64,000 nucleotides of DNA, from positions 62,001-126,000 of the forward strand of contig JBBPSI010000034.1 of the NCBI GenBank assembly GCA_038093515.1. The letters are read 5' to 3'. The notes beneath the pieces were generated by a model. The model was not told the origin of the DNA, searched no databases, and worked only from the letters and a program-made list of their open reading frames with translations. Position numbers and translations under genes: made by a program. Every line of letters starts with the position of its first letter. The stretch's first letter is position 1. This stretch comes from Butyriboletus loyo. Lineage: Eukaryota; Basidiomycota; Agaricomycetes; Boletales; Boletaceae. Shown one piece after another: positions 11,329-22,167 of this stretch.

Positions 11329-12694
11329 ATGAGCGACTCTGCACTTCATGCCCTGGCTGGGGCCGTTGGAGGGATGGTGGCAATGTCGGCAACCTAGCAA
11401 GTGTCTCCACCCCTCAACTTGTACCAGTTCGTTAACTCGACCCTAACAGTCCACTTGTCGTCCTCTCAACTCGCGCGGCAGTCGATACCAAGCCCGATGA
11501 CAAGGTGCTTGCAACGCACGATTCACGCTCATTCGCTGACGCATGGGTCAGACCTTTTCATGCATGATACTAGACACCGTCAAGCGCGAAGGTCCTCGCG
11601 CTCTATATAGCGGGCTGGGCTCCAGCCTGGTCGGCATTGCGGTCACGAACGGGTAAGCATCGCGCCTGGTGTGTTCCCCGCCACCATATTCTTGTGCTCA
11701 AGTCTCCATCGCCATTGAAGGGTCTACTACTACTTTTACGAGCGTTCTCGAGCGATTATTTTGAATTCGAGGTCGGGGAGCAAGGCTCTCAGTACCGCCG
11801 AGTCTATCCTTGCCGGTCTCATAGCAGGCGAGTACAATAAAAAATAAAAATAAAAGCACCGCATGCTAATGAAGAATTCGACGACCATTGACTGACACAG
11901 GCTCTGTGACGACGATCATAAGCAATCCTATCTGGGTCGTGCAGACATCGCAAGCGGTCCACAGCACTTCTGACAATACAGCTCTATCTAAACCCAAGAA
12001 ACTGAGCGTGTTCAAGGCGATCGAAAAGATCGTGTCAAAGGACGGTCTTGCTGGTTTTTGGAGGGGCATCGGCCCTGCGCTCGTGTTGGTCATCAACCCG
12101 GTCATCCAGTATACCGTGTTTGAGCAGCTCAAGAACGCGTTGATCAAGAGCCGCATGGCGAGACTGCCGCCGAAGAGTCAACGGGGTTCTGGTTTAGCAA
12201 TGTTGAACGATTGGGATTTCTTTTTGTTGGGCGCGATTTCTAAGCTCGGTACGTGTCAACATCTCTTTATTTTAACCTCCCATTGAAATTGACGGTATGT
12301 ACTAGTTGCTACTGGGACGACTTATCCCTACATGTAAGAGGGCATCACGTTCTTTTTTCCAGTAAAGGCTGACTCGTAGGCGTCCCCTTTTTCTTGAAGC
12401 GTCGTCAAGAGTCGATTGCAAGCGGGAAGTACGCGCGCTGAGCGTTACAGAACTGCTCTTCATGGGCTTTTAACCATTTTCAAGGAGGAAGGATTCCAGG
12501 GACTGTATGGCGGCGCAGGGAGTAAGCTCGTCCAAAGCGTACTCACGGCCGCCATCCTCTTTGTAGCACAGAAGAGAATATATGAGTTTACCAGCAAGGT
12601 AAGGAAACATGACGTTGACGAAACATGTGATGACTGACGTCGGATGCATGCTTAGGCTGTCTCATCGTTGAAGAAGTCCAGGCTTGGACAGTAA
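11329..12694 (+). CDS. ANT1: Peroxisomal adenine-nucleotide carrier (PMP47/ANT1 type)
   Basis: Eight exons (11329-11396, 11450-11504, 11552-11652, 11721-11827, 11901-12248, 12306-12333, 12400-12598, 12656-12694) give 314 residues, the normal carrier length. It has three mitochondrial-carrier repeats: TYPLVVLSTRAAV, then SNPIWVVQTSQ, then TYPYIVVKSRLQAG, the spellings seen in PMP47, yeast Ant1 and human SLC25A17. These carry ATP, AMP or related nucleotides across the peroxisomal membrane, supporting fatty-acid activation. Two introns must use GC donors to keep the frame: 11397-11449 (GCAAGT) and 11828-11900 (GCGAGT). It lies 119 bases downstream of the UBC gene on the same strand. The substrate is taken from the family. 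Confidence 0.87.
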
Positions 12695-13331
12695 TAGCAG
12701 TGTAGACCGATGATAGTGTATTGTACCGACCAGTCGTTTGAAGGAAACAGCATATGTTTGCTCTCGACTCGTACTACTAATGTGCGCGGCCAGGCTTGAT
12801 ATCGCTCACTCATTGTACGCACGCGGTAGTCCCGAACTCAAGACCGGGTATCTTGCTGCATCGAGTCCCCACCACTGAACAATGAACACACCAGATTTGA
12901 CATCCAAGTCTTTGAGCCATGGACGATGGATTTGCTTTTAACTCGATTATCCGGTCGGCAAGTGCCGTTCGTTTCCCTGTGATGTTTCGGAGCGGTTATT
13001 CGGGAAATCAAAGCGACTATCAGGAAAAACCCTCCGCTCACAATGCGTAGAAATAGAAATATAGAGTGGAACAAACGAAAGCGGCCAAGAGCCGACTACT
13101 AGACGTAAAAGACTTGGCGGAGCCGGCTTCCTCACCTTCAACCTCGTCCATTTATGCATAGTCACGACGGACGCGTTTTGGGGCTACGGTAGATAAATTT
13201 TATCAGCGGGATATTACAAGTAACTACCGGCCCAAGTGAAGCCTGATCAAGTCCTTGCCCAATAGCACGGCGGCGGCTTGAAGCCCGACCCTGCACATCA
13301 CTCGGTGCGATCTGCGTAGTAACTCGCTCGA
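12695..13331. other. Intergenic gap upstream of TRAPPC2L
   Basis: About 640 bases. Two minus-strand frames of 72-78 codons (12838-13165) overlap each other, and neither resembles a known protein. I see no convincing tRNA or repeat. The promoter of the following gene must lie in the right part. Confidence 0.45.
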
Positions 13332-14005
13332 ATGCCTTCACCACTCCATCTCAACGCAGTCGCGTTCATCTCGCCCCAGAATCACCCCATCCTCGTACGT
13401 ACCTTCCAAAAAGGACAAGAACTCAAGTACCACTACGTCGCCCACACGAGTCTGGACGTCATCGAAGAACGCAGTCAGTTGCCCCCCTCCTTTTTATATG
13501 TATACTTCGTCCGTTCGCTCGCAACACCAAATCCACGTTTTTTTATAGCTAGCGGCACGACTAAATCTACGGATGGTTACCTCGGGCTGTTGTATGCGAT
13601 GGACGACATCGCTGCGTACGGCTACGTCACGCCGATGAAGGTGAAGATCGTATTGGCCCTCCCGTTGACAGACGCCGTGGTACGAGACGCCGAGGTCATC
13701 ATGGTTCGGTTCCTCTTCGCACCCCCCTCCCCCCTCTCCCCCCCACCATTTCCTCGCACCGTTGCAGGGGGTTCTTGGTTTCGACAAACCCACACACGCG
13801 CTGAATGCTTGTATACTTGTAGACGTTCAAGGCATTGCACATGGCCCTTTATCACGCCGTCTCGAACCCGTTTCTAAAACTCGATGTCGGTTCGGAACTC
13901 GACGGCGACCAAGGCCCGTATCTTGTCGTCGGGAACGCAAAGTGGAGCACGTTTCGAAAGAGGGTAGATGAGATTGGCAGAGCGTCGGGCAATCATATGT
14001 CGTGA
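13332..14005 (+). CDS. TCA17: TRAPPC2L/TCA17-like sedlin-family TRAPP subunit
   Basis: The first exon begins MPSPLHLNAVAFISPQNHPI and reads as the first strands of a longin fold. After an intron of about 76 bases it continues TSGTTKSTDGYLGLLYAMDD and PMKVKIVLALPLTDAVVRD. After a second, longer intron it gives TFKALHMALYHAVSNPFLKL and ends about residue 145. This order, including the DGYLGLL and HxAxxNPF blocks, is that of sedlin-like TRAPPC2L/Tca17, a small subunit of the TRAPP tethering complex in Golgi trafficking. The second intron, about 130 bases, holds a C-rich tract. TRAPPC2 itself (Trs20) is a close alternative, but the N-terminal sequence fits TRAPPC2L better. Confidence 0.8.
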
Positions 14006-14248
14006 AATTATACATTTCTTTTTCATCCTCATTTTTTCTTTCGACCTCACTGGTTCGCGGGCTTTCGTCGTGGTTTAGCGGCTCCCAAGCCAACTCCACA
14101 TTCCACGGCTTTTTGCTCTGCTCCCTGATTTTCTAGACTGGGAAACTGGAACCGAAATGGATCATATCCCTCCAATGACTCAGACTCTTCAAACTTTCCG
14201 GGTTTGAGACAGATACGGGGAGTACATCGTTGCTCAAGAACGAAACAC

Positions 14249-17200
14249 TTATATACCCAGCGTGGCTTCGTTGAGTTGGTCTATAGCTTCATTTGCTTCT
14301 CTGGCCATCACCCTCACTATACCATCTTCGTCTGTTGATGCAATGTATCCTAGCGTGACCTTTGCCCGCCTAAGTAATGTAGGTGATAATCTCTCCACCA
14401 TGCTGCCATCGTATGTTGCGTAGGTAAGCTGGTGCAGAAGTGACGTCCAAAAATGCAACGCAGCACGTCCCAAGGGGGGCAGCTTAGGGTCAATTGCAGT
14501 CGGTTCGGAGTCAAGAGCTTCCGTTCCTTCGTGTTCCAAGGCTTTACGTGTTCCCCCGTCGCCATCTTTTGGTGGCGATCGCACAGTAGGAACCATTTCA
14601 ACTTGAAGCAAGTCGATCATACTCGCAGCCAGGTCATTGATGTAACCAAGTACCGAAACCATGCTGGTCTTCACGCACTGGGTGAGGAGTGATACGGCAG
14701 AGGTCCGGAGAACTGTTGGAGCGTAGCTTGAGCGGAAAACCGATATAAGTCGCGGAACAATAATATCCGCTGTCGATTCGATCGATCATCACTCATGTTG
14801 CGGTTGACTCGTTCGGACGTACCATAAATACCGAGTGCGTCCCCACACCGCCGGATTACCTGTCCCAGAGCCTCGCCAACGCGGACTTTTGCATCCACTT
14901 CCTGCTTCGACAATGTGCCCACAGAAGAAGCGGAGAGATTGCACGTATACGTCTCGAGCAGATTCCCTAACACGTCTTTGCCGAATGCGTCGGCCATCGC
15001 AGAAAGACCCTGTACAGCATTGAGAAAGATATAAGAATCATCGTCCTGCACAGATTGCATGAAGATGGACATGATAGCAGGTACCAATGCCGGGTCTGTC
15101 GTAGGTGTGGATGCACCACGACGAGATGACACGAGTTGCCTCAATAGTAACAGGCCATGAGCTCGGACGGGCAGGATTGGGTCTTGAAGAAGCTTCAGAG
15201 CCTTTTGATAAATTTCTTGAGAACCTTCTTCTCTTTTCTGTGACGTTGACCAGGACGTTGAACTGGACGCAAGTCGAGCAGTCATCACCATCCTAGCTTC
15301 CCGAGATAAGCCCCTAACCGATTCCGACGCATCATTGGAAAATGGTTCAAGGAGTGAGAAAATCTCATTAAGTACGGGGGCATTTCGTGCAGATAATTCG
15401 GGGTTGGCTGTAGATGTCGTCACTTTCAGCCCTCAAGATACCGTAAATCTTCCCATACCTTCCAATATGGCGAGGACCAAATTGATTGCAGTCGCAGTCA
15501 TGTTGTTTTCGGCTTGATCGCTACCCAATTCTCCTGGCTCGTCGTCACCGTCGTTATCCCCAAAATCCTTTGCTTTATCCACAATCTTTAAATCTTCCAA
15601 TCCAAGACCACGCGAATGTTGAGCCTTGTGTATGGTGGAGGAAGTAGGATGTCCCGCCTGGGATCCGAGGGCGTGCTTTACGAATGATAAAATGTGTTCA
15701 GGCTTGCGGAGAATGTTGGTGGGAGATGAACCATCGGAGAGTTGGGTTTGCATCTGAATAATCATTTGAAGATACAACAAGCTTCTGACGAGGGATTAGT
15801 CCATGTATCGGGGTGGGTGATACCTGCACACCTCGACGGATCGGTGTCTTGCTCGGTGTCTACCGAATGATACACCTCCAGTAATCTGACAAATAACTCG
15901 GCGGCCATATCAAGGCGGTCGAGCGACTTGACGTACTGCACGAAATGCGCAGGATCTGGGTAAAGGTCCAGGAAGTTCTTTCCCGTAGTCTCCTCCCCCT
16001 TTCCGAGGTCCTCTGGTGTATAAAGCGCAGGTTTTGTGGACCTACTGAAGTTTGTTGCATAGGGTGAGAACAAAGGCTAGAGACCACAAAATCATACGTA
16101 CTCTGGTGCGCCGCGTCTTATATTACCCGAGATATCCACCTCCCAGTAAATCCGCTCGCTTCGGATGACTGACCAGAGCGAGTTGACTCCGTCTTGCGTC
16201 TCGACTACACGACCCCATGTTGCAAGTAGTCCTTTAACTGACTCCTTAAGAACAGGGTCGGATGCCTTCATTGTATCCAGGTGAAATATGAGCGCATATA
16301 GAGCTGGCACAATCGGAGATAAGACATGGGTGATAAATATCGGAGACGGATCCGTATTGAGTAGAAGAATGGCAAGAATAGACAAGGCTGTCGTTGGAGT
16401 CGGCGGCGCTGCTGCCGAGTGTGGTCCCTCCTGGTTTCCTTCAGAGTGATCCACGCTCGAGCTGTGTATGATTGGGAGGTGGATAATAGGCGACACGAGA
16501 GAAGAGACTAATGGGCGATGTAAAAACTCGGAGTCCAGCATACGAGAAATGGCAAAAGAAGCAGCGCGCCTGTATGTCGCAGGAACTTTGTAAGACAACA
16601 ATTCCATCAGACGAGGGATGATGATCGTGAAATAAGCCTAGAATATGAACGCTTAGCATTGAAAATGTGGCAATTGCAGGATAGGTTCAGACCTCTGGCT
16701 GAAGGCCCGCGGGTACGGCCATGAGAATGTCGGCGGTGCGTTCGTATTTTTCTAACTGGGGATCATCCGGACCGCCTTGCTCACCGAAAACTGCGGCAAA
16801 GAGAGCCCGAATACCTCCCGGACGAAGCAAACTCTTTGTGAGCAACGACGAACATAATTTGCGGACATGAGACGGGGGCGGGGGCGTGCTCATTAATACT
16901 GCACCGAGATCGGTCATTATCTGGGACAGAGAGAGACTTGACCACGAGGTTGAGATTCATCTGTGCAGATACGCAGCGCATATAGACGCACAATTTCAGG
17001 AGATGCAGGACGGAGGGCCGCAAAGTATGGAGAGAGATGGTGTCCTGGGGCCATAGTGACTTGGGCAGCCACGCGAGGGTCATTGAGGCCCTGAGAAGAT
17101 CTGGGACGTGTCTGTGAAGGATGGTGGTGGTGATTAGGGTCTGAGGGGGTTGTCCGGGCACGCCGCGGGGAAAGAGGGAGGACATGAGGGAGGACAACAA

Positions 17201-17635
17201 CGCCGAGAGTGCCGTGAGGTCTGCGAGCGGGGTGGAAGGGCCGCTGAAGGTAGGGTTGGCGTGCCATAGGGGGGCAAGACGTGCGGTGAGTGGATTGATG
17301 CCCCACTTAAAGAGGAGGGTGAGGAGGGTCCTTAGGACGGCGAGGTCACGAGTACCGATGGCAGACGGATCATGGGTGTCTGGATCGTGTGGGACCTGGT
17401 CGAGAATGAGCTGCACACGGTGGAGTACGTGGAGCGCGCAGCGGGCAGTCTCGAGCTGGAGGGCTGGGATGGAGCAGTCTGGGATGTGTGGTGGCTGTTC
17501 GGCGAGGGAGGCGTAGAAGCGGAGGATGCGTTCATGGAGGACGTCGGCGGGGTGGGAGATGTGGAGCGAGTCGTCGTTGACGAGGATCTGGTTGGCGGCG
17601 TCGAGGGCGATGGCGAGGGAGGACATGAAGGTCAC
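14249..17635 (-). CDS. RTP1: TANGO6/RTP1-like HEAT-repeat protein
   Basis: The minus strand carries a multi-exon gene of helical repeats, Leu/Ala-rich throughout. Recognisable pieces, in order, are MSSLAIALDAANQIL at the start, HVRKLCSSLLTKSLLRPGGI, SYKVPATYRRAASFAISRML, and near the C-terminus PVRAHGLLLLRQLV with DDDSYIFLNAVQGLSAMAD. The last two blocks match the conserved C-terminal domains of RTP1/TANGO6. Yeast Rtp1 helps bring RNA polymerase II into the nucleus; animal TANGO6 was found through secretion screens. The start could be the ATG at 17635 or the one three codons later. At least five introns are present; those in the middle third are the least certain. The 5' end is only 70 bases from the eRF3 start. 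Confidence 0.75.
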
Positions 17636-17705
17636 GAGATCAGGGCGATAAATGGGTTCGATCGATTAGATAAATAAATAAAATATTCTGACCTCCTTCT
17701 TCGAC
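17636..17705. promoter_or_regulatory. Very short divergent promoter between TANGO6 and eRF3
   Basis: Only 70 bases separate the predicted start codons of two divergent housekeeping genes. The stretch is AT-rich (ATAAATAAATAAAATATT at about 17671) and also contains GGGTTCGATCGATTAGAT. Transcription of one or both genes probably starts within, or across, the other's leader. Confidence 0.4.
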
Positions 17706-19682
17706 ATGAGCAAACTCAACGCGAGTGCGTCCTCGTTCGTTCCGGGCAGAGCATTCTCGCTCCCCCCACCAGACCCGTCTCAGCCCTCCCAAACAATCTC
17801 CCTCAACATCGGCGGCCCATCAAAGCCCGCTCCCGCTTCCAGCTCACACCAATCTCCCGTCACCTCCCATCCGGGATCACACTCCTCTTCCCCAGCTCCC
17901 CCGATCTCGAAGAAGATATTCTCCACAGAGAAATCTAAAACAGATACCTCCACCGTTGCACGAGAGGTCCAGTCCGTTGCCGACGAAACCGTGCTCAAAG
18001 ATCTCTTCGGTGATGGTCAGTACCCATCTCACTCCATCCTCTTACCTGATCTCTAACATCACCCCAGTCAAGGAACATCTCAATGTTGTGTTCATCGGCC
18101 ATGTAGACGCGGGAAAGAGCACTCTCGGCGGTAACTTGCTCTTTCTTACCGGCGGCGTCGACAAAAGAACCATGGAGAAATACGAACACGAGGCAAAGGA
18201 AGCCGGAAGAGAGTCGTGGTATCTCAGTTGGGCCCTTGACTCCACCCCACAAGAGCGTACCAAAGGCAAGACCGTCGAAGTTGGTCGCGGATACTTTGAG
18301 ACCCCCAACCGCCGCTACACTATCCTCGACGCTCCCGGTCACAAGACCTATGTTCCTTCCATGATCAGTGGTGCCGCCCAAGCAGATGTCGCCGTCCTCG
18401 TCATTTCTGCCCGAAAGGGTGAGTTTGAGACCGGTTTCGAAAGGGGTGGCCAGACAAGAGAGCACGTCATGCTCGTCAAGACCGCCGGCGTTTCCAAATT
18501 CATCGTCGTCATCAACAAAATGGACGACCCTACCGTCAACTGGGAAGAATCCCGTTACAACGAAATCAAAGACAAGCTCATACCCTTCATCAAGTCCGCC
18601 GGGTTCAATACAAAGAACGTTTCCTTTATACCTATTTCAGCCTATACTGGTGTAAACCTCAAGGACCCCATCCCCGCATCAACATGTACCTGGTGGAAGT
18701 GTGTTGCCTTTATTCTTTTGCGTCTCAGTTCCAAGTACTGAACATCTCCGAGGGGTCCAACCTTGCTGGACTACCTCGACCAAATTCCCATGGTCGAACG
18801 AAGAATCAACGCCCCGCTCATGATGCCCGTCTCGGAAAAGTACAAAGACATGGGTGCTATTGCAGTCGGAAAGATCGAGTCAGGTCATTTACGCAAAGGG
18901 GATGCCCTCGTTCTTATGCCCACCAAAACCAACGTCGAAGTCATGACAATCTACGATGAATTGGAGGAGGAGATATCATCAGCCATGTGCGGAGATTACG
19001 TGCGAGTAAGATTGCGGGGAGTAGAGGACGAGGAAATCAGCCCTGGTTTTGTACTTACAAACCCAAGGAACCCCGTGCATGCAGTACGGCAATTCGAAGC
19101 TCAATTGGCCATTCTGGAACACAAAAACATCATTTGTGCCGGATATTCTGCCGTTATGCATGTCCATACCTTGTCGGAAGAAGTCACATTGCCGGTACGC
19201 TCGTCTCCTTCACCCGTCTCACTCATCGCAATGATATATCGCGTCCAGGCTCTGCTCCATTACTTTGACAGGGCAACCGGGCGCAAGTCGAAGAAGCCGC
19301 CTCAATTTGCCAAAAAGGGTGACTGGCGTTGTCTTGCAATCCTTGCCGTCGTAATGATTGCGTTGTCCAGGTCAAAAGGTTGTGGCACTCGTTGAGACAT
19401 CTCTCCCAATCTGTGTCGAGAGGTTTGTCGACTATGCTCAGCTCGGGCGCTTCACACTGCGGGACGAAGGTGCGAATGGGCATGCTGTTATCGTCCGCCG
19501 ATGTTGTTGACATTTATTCCAGGACGAACGGTCGCCATAGGAAAGGTGAACAGAATGACGATGGTCGGATAATCTGTCGATTGACGTTCACTTCAAAGGT
19601 TACCAAGTTGATTGACGAGCGTGCCAACGACCTTGTTGATGGTGTATCAAAGATCACCATCTCTGCCAATGTGGGAGCGTGA
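17706..19682 (+). CDS. SUP35: Translation termination GTPase eRF3 (SUP35)
   Basis: Seven exons (17706-18015, 18068-18698, 18753-19194, 19249-19318, 19371-19469, 19523-19545, 19599-19682) give 552 residues. The GTPase signatures are intact: GHVDAGKST at about 114-122, DAPGH, and NKMDDP. The EF-Tu-like beta domains follow, ending VTKLIDERANDLVDGVSK. eRF3 binds eRF1 and drives release of the finished peptide. The N-terminal extension is only about 100 residues, Pro/Ser-rich, with no Gln/Asn-rich prion-like repeats. It opens KLNASASSFVP (residues 3-13), which fits the PAM2 consensus LNxxAxxFxP that binds the MLLE domain of poly(A)-binding protein. An apparent frame break near 18698 is an ordinary intron. 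Divergent from TANGO6. Confidence 0.95.
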
Positions 19683-19997
19683 AGTAGGCAAGGAGAGCAA
19701 TGGTATGAGGTTGTTTTCTAGACTGCCACTAATCCATGTCGGCAGGGCAACCTACCTTACTCATAGGATGTAGTAGTTCTTTACGTAATAATGGTTACGC
19801 ACCCAGGCAGGTTGTGGCGAGTTCATTTCCACTCACTCCGACGGAACTTCGGTCGCCTATCGTCATGCGAAGCCGCACAGCACGCCCTTCGTGGCATCAA
19901 TGCGACCCGCTAGCACCGGATCCGAACTACTATATATTCGCGCAAGTCGGACTTGAACAATCTGTAACACCCATTCTTGCTCTTCCTAACGGTGACC
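19683..19997. other. Gap between eRF3 and RTA1-like gene
   Basis: About 315 bases on the same strand as both flanking genes. TACTATATATTCG near 19930 is a possible TATA-like element about 65 bases before the RTA1-like start. Nothing else is seen. Confidence 0.4.
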
Positions 19998-21182
19998 ATG
20001 GCACAAGGGTACAACCCCGTCAAAGACGTCTTGGTGTACCTGTCCATCCTGGCTCTCGCAACGTCAGCTGCCGGCCAAACCGTCGGACCGCCAGCAAACC
20101 CGTTCTTGGACCCAAAGGATGATCCTTACAATCCATTAAGATACATTGCGTCAAATGCGTTAACAGCTATTGCATTTGGTAAACCAATGCACCTATGGAC
20201 CGACCCTGGACTGACTATGATTGATCTAGCACTCGTCATGTTGACCGCACTTATTCAGACCTTTTACACTTTTCGGTATGGTGCAAAGTGGATGGTTGTG
20301 ATGGTTATCGGAGAGTACGGTAAGTATCTCTCAAACGCAACGGCGTGGCGTTAAGCAACAAACAGCCTACGCGATCGGATTTGGGTGTCGATTCGGTCTA
20401 CATTACTACCCTGACTCGGAGGGAATATACATCACCGAGTATCTGTTCATCGTGTTACCAGTAAGGCCATTATGCTATGTCTATTTCATAGGCTTACCAA
20501 GTTTTGTATAGCCTTGCGCATTTATTGCGGCAAACTATATCTTGTTGGGACGACTTGCGAGACATGTGTCTTGCACTACGCACGTTTTTCTGCCGGTAGA
20601 GAAATTGACACCCGTTTTCGTGTCCTCGGATATCACGACATTCATGATTCAAGCCATCGGAGGAGGAATGAGCGTCTCTCATAGTTCGTCCCAGCAGCAA
20701 GTATCCTCGCACGTACGTTCATTACTACAACCTCGCAGCATATTTTTGAATTTATCTTCGAAAAGCTCTTCCTCGCTGGCCTGGTGCTCCAGTTGGTATC
20801 GTTCGCTTTATTTAGCGGTATATACATCCGGTTTTTGTACCGCGTGTATACTCTGGAGCACGATATATGGGAACGAGACAAGGCACAGCCATGGTATCGC
20901 AATTGGCGGGCCCTGGCCACTGCCCTGGCTATCAGTTGCATAGGCATCCTTGTAAGTGTCTGTGATTTGGTTGGCATCCGATACTGACACGACTGGCACT
21001 TGTGCTAGGTACGGTGCTGCTACAGAATCGCTGAACTTTCGCAAGGCTACCTGGGCTATCTCGCTACAACGGAAGCATTCTTTTATGGACTCGACACCCT
21101 TCCGCTCGTCATCGCCATTTTTGTGTACGTCCTGTTCTGGCCAGGATGGTTCATTCAAGACGGGACGAAGATAATAGATTGA
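19998..21182 (+). CDS. RTA1-like lipid-translocating membrane protein
   Basis: A multi-exon gene encoding a polytopic membrane protein. After a start MAQGYNPVKDVLVYLSILAL it gives repeated hydrophobic segments, including TMIDLALVMLTALIQTFYTF, AYAIGFGCRFGLHYY, YLFIVLP with CAFIAANYILLGRL, and then FVSSDITTFMIQAIGGGMS. This last block is the hallmark of the RTA1 family of seven-helix fungal proteins. It is followed by LVLQLVSFALFSGIYIRFLY, an EALSQGY-like RIAELSQGYLGYLATTEAFF and DTLPLVIAIFVYVLFWPGWF. Family members are linked to resistance to lipid-like toxins (Rta1, Rsb1, Rtm1); the substrate here is unknown. Introns lie near 20320, 20460, 20700 and 20955. Copies of this family are often accessory. 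Confidence 0.85.
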
Positions 21183-21270
21183 GCCGAAGTTGTTGGTGTG
21201 ATCCATTCCTTACCTAGGCAGACCAAGATAAGTCGCGGCACGACAATGGAGTGGGTTGGGCTTCTAAATT

Positions 21271-21299
21271 CATGAATCCGAACTGCCTTCATAATGCCT
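21271..21299 (+). repeat. Direct repeat, copy A
   Basis: CATGAATCCGAACTGCCTTC then ATAATGCCT. It matches the block at 21876-21904 at 27 of 29 positions, same orientation. Confidence 0.6.
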
Positions 21300-21875
21300 C
21301 GTGTGACCCGCGCAGTTCCGTCGACTGGAAGCTGACTTGTCCGTTGCCACCGTGATTGCCACTCGGTGTTTGAAGTGCCTGCTACGGGCCTCACGACGCA
21401 GTGTTTGACGAACCAGTGGCACTCCATGCCTGACACACGCCATACGACACGCCATCGAACACGGCCATGGCGTTCGCACGGTTATAGATCAACGTCTTAT
21501 CCATACTATCATTATCACACGGACTATTCATCTTTACGATACATAGCGACATGCGGCATTCATGGCTTTATGGCTTTCCACTGGCACTAAAAACAGTCAT
21601 GACGAGGTCATTTCAAGTTCTTATTTCCCGTGCACGGTCAACTGGTCGTGGCTTCTGCATCAGTTCACCTACTGGAGACTCCTACGCTTTCTGTTACTTA
21701 AACCTAACGAAGTTTTTCGTTGTATGCATCACCAGCTAGTCTACTGTAGTACCAACACATGGTATTGATCACCTTCTCTTGTTATGCAATGTATTATGCA
21801 TTATCAGGTTAGCAATTTGGTGGTGGAGGGCGAGTTCGTCCCTATCCCACCATTATGAGATAGTGTATTGCAATC

Positions 21876-21904
21876 CATGATTCCGAACTGCCCTCATAAT
21901 GCCT
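21876..21904 (+). repeat. Direct repeat, copy B
   Basis: CATGATTCCGAACTGCCCTC then ATAATGCCT. It matches 21271-21299 at 27 of 29 positions, same orientation. Confidence 0.6.
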
Positions 21905-22167
21905 ATTGGGTTTACATCGTGTGGCAGTTCCTAGGGAGTGTCATATTGACCACAGAAGTACATATACCTTGGTCGTGTGTGCACACTCCAGTCGAGGCAC
22001 AACGCTCCGTTTTGCTCGTCTTTGAACCTTTGCATCCCATCCCCGCTTTGTGGAGTTCATGTGAACTCTGTAGAAAAGACGTAGCTACGAAGACGTTGCG
22101 AACAGCATGAGCTCAAGCCAGGATAGAGGAGAGTAAGAAGTCCATACTGATCGAATAGCCGATATGA

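Larger units (their letters stand above)
21183..22167. other. Gene-poor gap with a duplicated 29-base block
   Basis: Nearly 1 kb without a supportable gene; the open frames are short and lack family features. Two near-identical blocks, at 21271-21299 and 21876-21904, stand about 600 bases apart in direct orientation. Weaker similarity continues a little beyond them (CGTGTG then CAGTTCC in both). This could be a remnant of a mobile element or of a local duplication. Confidence 0.5.

Noticed and set aside
12800..12900. Possible tRNA (TCGAGTCCCC looks like a B box)
   Set aside because: No matching acceptor stem or A box at the right distance.
12838..13165. Two overlapping minus-strand frames of 72-78 codons
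   Set aside because: Different frames of the same stretch, no recognisable sequence, no splice support.
17650..17670. GGGTTCGATCGAT resembles a tRNA B box
   Set aside because: No cloverleaf partner upstream; it lies in the leader of TANGO6.
18690..18760. Apparent frameshift in eRF3
   Set aside because: A GT-AG intron (18699-18752) restores the frame and the conserved sequence.
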